A DNA stretch of 13,574 nucleotides, taken from Candidatus Hydrogenedentota bacterium. Its GTDB lineage: Bacteria > Hydrogenedentota > Hydrogenedentia > Hydrogenedentales > SCBR16-9. Both the position numbers and the translations under genes were made by a program. Shown in pieces: positions 7,395-12,633 of this stretch. Positions within the stretch are counted from its first letter, which is position 1. Each line of letters begins with the position of its first letter. The stretch lies in contig SKJD01000029.1 in NCBI GenBank assembly GCA_007116095.1, forward strand, positions 1 through 13,574, written 5' to 3'. Under the pieces are notes generated by a model, which was given only the letters and a program-made list of their open reading frames with translations, searched no databases and had not been told where the DNA came from.

Positions 7395-8276
7395 TTATGA
7401 AGAACCGACGGCCTGGGAGGCCCAGGCGTCTACCAGCTCCGCGACGGCTGTCGGGACTTCCTGCGGGATGAAGTGGGAGGCGGGGAGGCTGTGACATGCC
7501 TGTAGGTTCCCGAAGCTTTGGGCCTGCAGAGCGACAAAGGGGGCGATGTCGCTTTCGTCGCCGGTCACCAGGGTTACCGGCACTTCCAGCTCGTGGATGC
7601 GATCGAATATCCGTTGTTTGGCGGCCCATTCATAGGTCCAGGCTTCGATCTCATTGGGACAGCGCAAGGTGAAGACGCCATCCGGCCCGCTTTCCAAGCC
7701 CTGATCCACATAGAGGCGCAGCGTTTCCTCGGTCCAGCGGCTGAGCGGCGGCTTCTCTGAGAAACGCGCTTGGGCCGCAGCCGGTGTGGGGAATTCCGTG
7801 ACACGTCTGCGGGTGCGCTCGGCAAGCGCCTGACACATCAGTTCCACCTGGGTTTGCATGTTGGCCGGCGCCATCACGGGGTCCAGCAGGAGCAAGCCCC
7901 GGAACCGCTCCGGGCGCTGTAAGGCCGCGTCCACCAGATGCGTTGCTCCAGCTGAATGCCCGACCGCCAGGATGCCTCCCTCCAGATGCATGGCGTCCAG
8001 CAGCGCCAGGATGTCCCGCGTATAGTAATGCCAGTCGTAGGCTTCCCAATCGACGGGTTTGGCGGAAAGGCCGTGCCCCCGGGCGTCCGGTGCGTAGCAA
8101 TGGTAGCGCCCCTGCAAACGTCGAATCACCGGTTCCCAGAGCCGTCCCAGGCCGCCCGTGCAATGGCAGAACAGCAGCGTGGGGCCGTCACCGCCGTAAT
8201 CCCAGACATTCAGCCAGACCTTATCCCAGCCCAGTAGCTTAACCTGCACGGGTTGTAAGCGCCGTATTCCCAGCAT
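7395..8276 (-). CDS. Alpha/beta-hydrolase fold protein
   Basis: This 293-aa cytoplasmic-looking enzyme (no signal peptide) belongs to the alpha/beta-hydrolase superfamily, which hydrolyses esters, epoxides, lactones or C-C bonds. Visible landmarks: the oxyanion-hole segment FCHCTGG (36-42), DARGHG (64-69) after strand 4, the nucleophile elbow GHSAG (106-110) with S108, the acid segment TGDESD (238-243) supplying D240 or D243, and SHFIPQE (267-273) with catalytic H268. The triad is therefore complete. A cap of about 90 residues (roughly 140-230) lies between the nucleophile and the acid, as in haloperoxidase, lactonase and esterase relatives. The nucleophile is serine, which argues against haloalkane dehalogenase. 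ATG 8276 has GGAG about 11 nt upstream, so the start is only moderately certain. Substrate unknown. It is convergent with the third oxidoreductase and lies beside a repeat-rich gap. Confidence 0.88.
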   Translation of the reverse strand: MLGIRRLQPVQVKLLGWDKVWLNVWDYGGDGPTLLFCHCTGGLGRLWEPVIRRLQGRYHCYAPDARGHGLSAKPVDWEAYDWHYYTRDILALLDAMHLEGGILAVGHSAGATHLVDAALQRPERFRGLLLLDPVMAPANMQTQVELMCQALAERTRRRVTEFPTPAAAQARFSEKPPLSRWTEETLRLYVDQGLESGPDGVFTLRCPNEIEAWTYEWAAKQRIFDRIHELEVPVTLVTGDESDIAPFVALQAQSFGNLQACHSLPASHFIPQEVPTAVAELVDAWASQAVGSS

Positions 8277-8333
8277 AACTCGTAGTACTCCAAAGTCCTG
8301 TTAATTCGGGTCTAGTTCTGATATTACCGCTTA

Positions 8334-8488
8334 GGTCGATTCGTTATGTGGAGTAGCGAACTTTAGTTCGCTCTTCGTGCGTAAGCACGAAGAAAAATCA
8401 GGATATTGCCCAGTTTGCCAACAGTTCCGACTCAAAATGGCGCTGCCACCTTCGCAGGGATGACGTGGGTGGGCATCCAGTACATTGA
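8334..8488 (+). repeat. Two-hairpin intergenic repeat, copy R4 (long form, plus orientation)
   Basis: The order is GGTCGATTCGTTATGTGGAG, hairpin 1 GCGAACT/AGTTCGC (8356-8362 with 8365-8371), hairpin 2 CTTCGTGC/GCACGAAG (8373-8380 with 8385-8392), AGAAAAATCAGG, then a diverged tail ending ATCCAGTACATTGA. It matches the reverse complement of 55-210 along its whole length, with drift and small indels in the tail. Hairpin 1 differs from R1 on both arms, so pairing is kept. It lies just upstream of the alpha/beta hydrolase start, on the opposite strand, and may overlap that promoter region. Confidence 0.8.
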
Positions 8489-8570
8489 TGTAACGGCATG
8501 CCCATGCGCCAACATATCATGCGTGGCTTGTTAAATCCTTTTGCTCGTTCATAACCCACGGCCATGCGAC

Positions 8571-8669
8571 CGCCCGACCGCGGAGCGGTCACGGATGATT
8601 AGCCCGGGGTTGAGCCTGTAGGGGCGAACCTTGTGTTCGCCCGAAGGCGATACCCCGGGACCGGGGCTT
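8571..8669 (-). repeat. GC-rich palindromic repeat, copy P1
   Basis: Read on the minus strand this is the same element as 12247-12344: a CCCGGGGTATCGCCTTCGGG block, a spacer, TCAACCCCGGGCTAATCATC, CGT, then the terminal hairpin GACCGC/GCGGTC (8576-8581 with 8585-8590). Its spacer holds a GTAGGGGCGAAC-type hairpin (8618-8642) that recurs perfectly, inverted, at 9216-9240. No coding potential. Confidence 0.8.
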
Positions 8670-8718
8670 CCCCCCAGGGCCCACCCTGGAAGGGTCGCGG
8701 AAGAGAGCAATGGGCACA

Positions 8719-8743
8719 TTTTAACGCAAAGGCGCAAAGGCGC
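8719..8743 (+). repeat. Short dispersed repeat, copy 2 of TTTTAACGCAAAGGCGC
   Basis: Bases 8719-8735 equal 17-33 exactly, and AAAGGCGC is then repeated directly at 8736-8743, giving two and a half AAAGGCGC-like units. Confidence 0.6.
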
Positions 8744-8772
8744 GGACATGCAGCGTCGTAAAGTCCATGTCA

Positions 8773-8796
8773 ATAAAAAAAATGCTCCGAAGGAGC
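8773..8796 (-). terminator. Intrinsic terminator without an obvious gene (minus strand)
   Basis: On the minus strand GCTCC-TTC-GGAGC (8796 down to 8784) is followed by ATTTTTTTTATT. The 5-bp GC-rich stem, tight loop and U-tract make a textbook intrinsic terminator. The nearest minus-strand gene upstream ends at 9355 and has its own terminator at 9289-9329, so this one has no clear client among the protein genes. Confidence 0.65.
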
Positions 8797-8887
8797 TGTG
8801 CTAAATACAGCCCAGGGTTGGACTTGATCGCAAGATTAAGGCCTACCCTGGGTCAACAAAGCCCAAAACCCCCTACGCTGAAAGCGT
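8773..8887 (-). other. Multi-hairpin block ending in a terminator; possible small RNA or repeat
   Basis: Read on the minus strand from 8887, three hairpins follow in order: ACGCT/AGCGT (stem bases 8875-8879 and 8883-8887), CCCAGGGT/ACCCTGGG (8811-8818 and 8845-8852) around a 26-nt loop, and GCTCC/GGAGC (8784-8788 and 8792-8796) with a U-tract. An alternative stem GCTGT/ACAGC (8795-8799 with 8807-8811) shares bases with the last two and would compete with them. This may be a small structured RNA or another dispersed palindromic repeat. No promoter is identified. Confidence 0.35.
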
Positions 8888-8917
8888 TGCCTAAAATTGT
8901 GATTTGTTGTTTTTTTT

Positions 8918-8944
8918 GATCATCCGCGACCCCGCTGGGGTCGG
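8918..8944 (+). repeat. GC-rich palindromic repeat, partial copy P4
   Basis: GATCATCCGC is followed by GACCCC/GGGGTC (8928-8933 with 8937-8942) and GG. This matches only the terminal end of the family (ATCATCCGT plus hairpin, seen at 12316-12341), with a different but still fully paired stem. It sits directly before copy P3. Confidence 0.6.
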
Positions 8945-8961
8945 TTTTCTTTGCAAGACCT

Positions 8962-9042
8962 GATCCCGGGGTATCACCTACGGGCGTTGCACACCCTCCG
9001 GTTCAACCCCGGGCTATTCATCCGTAACCCCTGCCGGGGTTA
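8962..9042 (+). repeat. GC-rich palindromic repeat, copy P3
   Basis: GATCCCGGGGTATCACCTAC starts the element, then a short spacer, TTCAACCCCGGGCTATTCAT, CCG and the terminal hairpin TAACCCC/GGGGTTA (9025-9031 with 9036-9042). It has the same layout and orientation as P2 (12247-12344) but a shorter spacer and a wholly different terminal stem that is nevertheless complementary. Confidence 0.75.
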
Positions 9043-9215
9043 GTCGTAATGTCGTGTAAAGTAGATAGTCAACCACAACGGCAATGCCGAACCCTATGGC
9101 TATTTATGAAACATGTTGCCACGGAATGAATGGTGTTTGTCCAAAATTCCTGAAAATCGACTTAATCAACTGACCCCTTCGTAGGCAGGACGCAGGTGGG
9201 AAAACCCACCCACGC

Positions 9216-9240
9216 GGGCGAACACAAGGTTCGCCCCTAC
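9216..9240. repeat. Palindromic repeat of the GTAGGGGCGAAC type
   Basis: This 25-bp sequence is the exact reverse complement of 8618-8642. It is self-complementary (GGGCGAAC/GTTCGCCC). A diverged relative lies inside P2 near 12274-12294. It is preceded by another hairpin, GGTGGG-AAAA-CCCACC (9195-9210). Confidence 0.75.
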
Positions 9241-9288
9241 GTTTCGTTATGAATTGACAAGATCGGTAATATCAGAACTACACCTGAT

Positions 9289-9329
9289 AAAAAAAAGGGT
9301 GCATGATCGGTAATACCCGATCTGCACCC
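9289..9329 (-). terminator. Strong intrinsic terminator of the membrane-protein gene
   Basis: On the minus strand GGGTGCA-GATCGG pairs with CCGATC-A-TGCACCC (9317-9329 with 9297-9310, one bulged base), followed by eight U residues (9296 down to 9289). It begins about 25 bp after the stop codon of the gene at 9355-11928. Confidence 0.85.
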
Positions 9330-9354
9330 ATGGAAAATATTTATCGTGTTGGTC

Positions 9355-11928
9355 TCAGGAATCGTTGTCGTCTGTTTCTGTCTCCGGCGCAACGCCGTTG
9401 TCCAGCGGCTCCAGCAGCGCTTCTGATTCCGCAGGCGCCGCTTCGTCTTCTGGTTCGTCCTCCGCGTCCGGGGTTGCCGCAGGCAAGGGGTCCGGCGGGA
9501 AGAGCGCGCCGAGTTCGGAATCCATGTCCAGCTCTGGCGCTGCGGGATCCGCCGGGGCGCTCTCCGGGGCATCCGCTGGGGCCGGTTCCGTGGCTTCGGG
9601 TTCCGTCACCTCGTCCACCGTCTCCTCGGTCTCTTCCGCTTCCTCCGCAGGCGTTTCCGGTGTTTCCGGCGTAGCGTCTGGCAATTCGCGGATTTCCGGT
9701 ATTGGCGCCTCAATGGTGGGCGCCGACGGGGCGTCCACATCCGGCGCGTCCGGCGTCACCGTATCCCGGGTCGTCATGTAGAGCGCCGCGTGGTAGGCGA
9801 CCGCACGGTCATCGTTCCACGCAAAGGCCTCCACAGGAATCAAGCCGGCGCCTTCCAGTCGTGCTTCCAGATCAGGCCATTCCGACGTCGCGACCACGGC
9901 GACCACATAGTCGGCGTCTTCCAGACGCGCCCAGCCGGCCTCGCCGTAACCGATGCGCCGGGGCGGTCGCACCGCCTGCACCCCGGTTTCCGGGGTGAAC
10001 TGGGGCAAGCCGTAGAGCTGCTGGTAGAGCGCGGCGCCCCCCAGGCCAAGCTCTACGTAGGGCGCATGGTCGCCTGGACGGCTCGTGACGCTCTCACGGT
10101 GCAACATGGCCTGAAGCAGTCGCGGATGCGGGGTTTCTTCCGTACTTTCCTGGACCGGGAAATAGTCTCGGCCCGGATGCAGAAGGCTGTTGTAGATCAC
10201 GATGTCTTCCAGGGGCGGGAAGGTCGCGGGGTGTTCGGGCGCTGTGCCTGGCGCCTCGACGGTCATGCGGCCCAAGGCCCCGAAGGCCGGCGTGGCGATG
10301 TTCAGGAACTGGATGGCCAGCAGGCCCAACACCATTCCCAGGAAAAGCCCGCGCAGTCCCGAGCCCGGGATGGCGCAGAGGATGCTCCCGGCGAGCAAGG
10401 CCCCACAGACCGCCATCGGCAGGAGCAGGCTGCTGTCCAGCGAGTCCGCGTAGAGGGTCCAGGCCGCCCAGCCACCAAGCATCAGCAGCAGCGTCAGGAA
10501 CAATGGAAATAGCGATTCATTGTAGATGATCCAGACCCCGATAAGGCCGAAGATAACCAACAGCGTCAGGGGCGCGAACCAGCTCTCGTTCAGCAGGAGC
10601 CACGGCGCCAGGAGCCAGGCCTGGCCCGTCTCCGGCAGTGTGGGAAGCAGCCCGGCAAAGGCGGATGCGGTGGCTTCGGTTTCCGCCACCGCTGCCTGCC
10701 GCCACTGTGACACATACCAGAGCATCGAAATGCCCAGCACGACCACGCCCAGGATGAAGAGGTTCACCACGAGCCGACCCAGGCCCTCGGCATCGAAGCT
10801 GCGCTTGGGCTGTACCGGAAAGAGCAGGGAAATCCCCGCGATCAGGCAGGCGGCGAAGGGCAGCACGAAATAGAGAAGATAGGCCGGGAAACTCAGCAAG
10901 AGCAGGCCGCAGCAGAGGGCGAACACAAAGACCCAGCCCGCATGCTTGAGTTGTACGCTGCGCGCCAGCGCCGCCAGCCCCCAAATCACACAGGCCGTGG
11001 CAAAGAGCATTGGCGAGTAGAGGGAGGTCGCGCCGATGAGCGCCGGGGTCAACCCGACGACTGCCGTGGCGTACCAGGCCTGGCCGGGCGTCAACCAGCA
11101 ACGCCCCAGGGCATAGACCCCGAGCAATAGCCCGAAGAGCCCAATGGCGTTGAAGGAAAAGAGCAGATCCGGCGCGGCGTTCAGGGTGTACTGCGTCAGC
11201 GCCGCCAGCATGGGGAACAGCGGCAGGACCTTCACCCCCTCCGCGCCGGTGTCCAGCGCCTCGAACAAGCCGCCCACCCGTACGGTCCAGGGTGAACCGA
11301 CACTGTCCACCAGGGCGCGATGCGCCGCCAGGGTCTGTTGCAGTTGCAGCGCCTCCACCTCCGAAACCGGCCGGGCGCCGGCGTGTTGCCAAAAGTAATG
11401 CATCGCCCCCAGCAGCACCGCCACCATGACCACCCCCAGGAGCGCCAGGCCATGCGAGAAAAAGGTCCCCAGTTCCTCTTCTTCCTCCGCATCCCCAATC
11501 AGAGGGTCCAGCGGTGGAAAGCCTGGATCAAAGGAGGTGTCTACGGGGGGGCTGCTGGGCTCGGACTGCCAGTTGCGGTCCAGTTCCAGTGGCGGCCGAA
11601 AGTCCCGCTGCGGCGGCGTCTCCGGAGTCTGGGGAGGCGGCGTCGGGGGTGTCGAGGGCGCGCCGGGTGCATGCGGTCGCTGCGGCGGCTGCTGACTGAA
11701 GGGATCCTGGGTCGGCGGAAATACCCCGTCCGACGGCGCCTGATAGGGGGACGGGGGCTGCTGCCCCGCCTCAGGTGGTCGGGGGACCGGTTTGGGGTCC
11801 AGCGGAGCCCGCTTCAGCGGCTCCAGCTCCGGTTCTTCCGACGGGGGCCGCTGGCCCTGGTAATGTTGCTCTGGATGCTGCGCCTCCGAAGGCGTCTCTT
11901 CGTTGTTGTCGTTCCAGGAAGTAGACAA
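9355..11928 (-). CDS. Large multi-pass membrane protein, GT-C glycosyltransferase-like, with disordered arms
   Basis: This 857-aa protein has four parts. Residues 1-150 are a Pro/Gln/Glu-rich, probably disordered arm. A core of about 11 predicted membrane helices follows (first near 160-180, then about 256-545; for example LGVVMVAVLLGAMHYFW and LFLGMVLGLLAIQFL). Residues 555-725 are a soluble domain. The last 133 residues form an acidic Pro/Ala/Glu/Thr tail with only one basic residue. The core resembles GT39/ArnT-type GT-C transferases: one helix, a loop with candidate D208, then a helix ending YALGRCWLTPGQAW. These use lipid-linked sugars outside the membrane. I see no decisive catalytic signature, so function is inferred weakly. 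A TTG start at 11928 is preferred because GGGAGA (11936-11941) precedes it by 7 nt; ATG 12063 would add 45 residues without a visible site. The gene is monocistronic, with a strong terminator. Confidence 0.75.
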   Translation of the reverse strand: MSTSWNDNNEETPSEAQHPEQHYQGQRPPSEEPELEPLKRAPLDPKPVPRPPEAGQQPPSPYQAPSDGVFPPTQDPFSQQPPQRPHAPGAPSTPPTPPPQTPETPPQRDFRPPLELDRNWQSEPSSPPVDTSFDPGFPPLDPLIGDAEEEEELGTFFSHGLALLGVVMVAVLLGAMHYFWQHAGARPVSEVEALQLQQTLAAHRALVDSVGSPWTVRVGGLFEALDTGAEGVKVLPLFPMLAALTQYTLNAAPDLLFSFNAIGLFGLLLGVYALGRCWLTPGQAWYATAVVGLTPALIGATSLYSPMLFATACVIWGLAALARSVQLKHAGWVFVFALCCGLLLLSFPAYLLYFVLPFAACLIAGISLLFPVQPKRSFDAEGLGRLVVNLFILGVVVLGISMLWYVSQWRQAAVAETEATASAFAGLLPTLPETGQAWLLAPWLLLNESWFAPLTLLVIFGLIGVWIIYNESLFPLFLTLLLMLGGWAAWTLYADSLDSSLLLPMAVCGALLAGSILCAIPGSGLRGLFLGMVLGLLAIQFLNIATPAFGALGRMTVEAPGTAPEHPATFPPLEDIVIYNSLLHPGRDYFPVQESTEETPHPRLLQAMLHRESVTSRPGDHAPYVELGLGGAALYQQLYGLPQFTPETGVQAVRPPRRIGYGEAGWARLEDADYVVAVVATSEWPDLEARLEGAGLIPVEAFAWNDDRAVAYHAALYMTTRDTVTPDAPDVDAPSAPTIEAPIPEIRELPDATPETPETPAEEAEETEETVDEVTEPEATEPAPADAPESAPADPAAPELDMDSELGALFPPDPLPAATPDAEDEPEDEAAPAESEALLEPLDNGVAPETETDDNDS

Positions 11929-11935
11929 AGCAGAT

Positions 11936-11941
11936 TCTCCC
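11936..11941 (-). promoter_or_regulatory. Ribosome binding site supporting a TTG start
   Basis: GGGAGA on the minus strand lies 7 nt before TTG 11928. It favours TTG over the distant in-frame ATG at 12063, whose upstream sequence lacks a purine-rich site. The stretch between the two reads like untranslated leader. Confidence 0.5.
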
Positions 11942-12246
11942 AGCCACCTGCGTGGCGGTATTGAGGTATGAAAATTCCCGTATGGCCGGGCGCCGCATTT
12001 CGAAGACAGGACAGCCGATATCGCTACAACGCCCTCTATGGTTGCAAAGCCGAAACCGGGCATGCAAATGTCCGCACCCCCATCTCGCTTTAATCCCCGA
12101 AATCAGGTCCAGGTTCCCCCTTATTTACACCTTGCTTGTCAAAAGGTCCCTTTCAAAGAATGCGCCAACCCGGCCCCGTCCGGCGGCGCTTCTGTTGCAC
12201 TGCGATGGTGTAATTGGCCATACTGACCCCGCTGAGGCCCAGGTTG

Positions 12247-12344
12247 GAGCCCCGATCCCGGGGTATCGCCTTCGGGTGAACCCAAGGTTCGCTCCTCCGG
12301 CTCAACCCCGGGCTAATCATCCGTGACCGCTCCGCGGTCGGGCG
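12247..12344 (+). repeat. GC-rich palindromic repeat, copy P2
   Basis: GAGCCCCGATCCCGGGGTAT starts the element, followed by CGCCTTCGGG, a diverged GTAGGGGCGAAC-type hairpin, CTCAACCCCGGGCTAATCAT, CCGT and the terminal hairpin GACCGC/GCGGTC (12325-12330 with 12334-12339). It is an inverted copy of P1 (8571-8669) about 3.6 kb away, and the pair flank the membrane-protein gene. Confidence 0.8.
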
Positions 12345-12415
12345 ATAATAGGGCCAAAGGTGGTAAACAATTGAACGGAGTCAACACGCACACGAAACTT
12401 TGGGCGTAACGGACC

Positions 12416-12432
12416 CCTGCGCAGGAATGACG
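12416..12432 (+). repeat. Short palindromic repeat CCTGCGCAGGAATGACG
   Basis: These 17 bases are identical to 74-90 and contain the palindrome CCTGC/GCAGG. Sequences of this kind (GCGCAGGAATGACG) are common intergenic repeats in several bacterial groups. A degenerate version (TTCGCAGGGATGACG) is seen at 8452-8466. Confidence 0.6.
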
Positions 12433-12449
12433 GTAATGGGATTGCGCGG

Positions 12450-12500
12450 TAATGTGGAGTAGCGCACTTTAGAGCGCGTCCTTCGTGCGAAAGCACGAAG
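12450..12500 (+). repeat. Two-hairpin intergenic repeat, copy R5 (short form)
   Basis: TAATGTGGAGTAGC is followed by hairpin 1 GCGCACT/AGAGCGC (12462-12468 with 12471-12477, one mismatch) and hairpin 2 CTTCGTGC/GCACGAAG (12481-12488 with 12493-12500). Unlike R1 and R4 it lacks the AGAAAAATCAGG tail, so the two hairpins with GTGGAGTAGC are the minimal shared unit. It lies about 130 bp upstream of the gene starting at 12634. Confidence 0.75.
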
Positions 12501-12633
12501 GGGAATTGAAATAACATACTGTGCGCCAATAAACTGTCTTTTGACCACGCTTTAGCTTAGCGACACTCGAATAAGCACAGGGCAGGGATGCAAACCTTGC
12601 TTTGCCAATTCTTAACCAGGAGAAATCAAACCG

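Larger units (their letters stand above)
8277..9354. other. Gene-free, repeat-packed intergenic region of about 1.1 kb
   Basis: I find no supportable gene. Short open frames here run through palindromes and have no ribosome binding site. From left to right the region holds the long two-hairpin repeat R4 (8334-8488), GC-rich repeat P1 (8571-8669), the AACGCAAAGGCGC repeat (8719-8743), a multi-hairpin block with a minus-strand terminator (8773-8887), GC-rich partial copy P4 (8918-8944), GC-rich copy P3 (8962-9042), a GGTGGG/CCCACC hairpin (9195-9210), a GTAGGGGCGAAC hairpin (9216-9240) and the terminator of the downstream membrane-protein gene (9289-9329). Bases 9045-9180 show nothing I can name. 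Confidence 0.7.
11929..12633. other. Divergent intergenic region of about 700 bp with repeats
   Basis: This lies between the divergent membrane-protein gene (starts 11928, -) and the phospholipase-like gene (starts 12634, +), so it must hold promoters for both. It contains GC-rich repeat P2 (12247-12344), a CCTGCGCAGGAATGACG repeat (12416-12432) and two-hairpin repeat R5 (12450-12500). No gene is supported. An isolated TTGACA on the minus strand (12137-12142) has no good -10 partner. Confidence 0.6.

Noticed and set aside
315..8276. The three oxidoreductases and the hydrolase as one catabolic operon
   Set aside because: They alternate strands and are separated by rnhB, the TPR gene and hairpins, so they cannot be one transcript.
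8990..9045. tRNA-like segment around GGTTCAACCCCGGG
   Set aside because: The T-arm resemblance is part of the GC-rich repeat; there is no matching acceptor stem, D-arm or anticodon arm.
8277..9354. Insertion sequence or mobile element with its transposase
   Set aside because: The region is full of hairpins but no open frame encodes a transposase, and no target-site duplication could be recognised.
11929..12063. ATG at 12063 as the start of the membrane protein
   Set aside because: It has no purine-rich site upstream, whereas TTG 11928 has GGGAGA at 7 nt. I keep it as an alternative only.
12137..12142. TTGACA on the minus strand as a promoter for the membrane-protein gene
   Set aside because: No -10-like hexamer at 16-18 bp spacing; the AT-rich stretch lies only about 10 bp away.
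11952..12326. A 124-codon plus-strand open frame in the gap before the phospholipase-like gene
   Set aside because: It crosses the antisense leader of the membrane-protein gene and ends inside palindromic repeat P2; the product is low-complexity and unlike any family I know.
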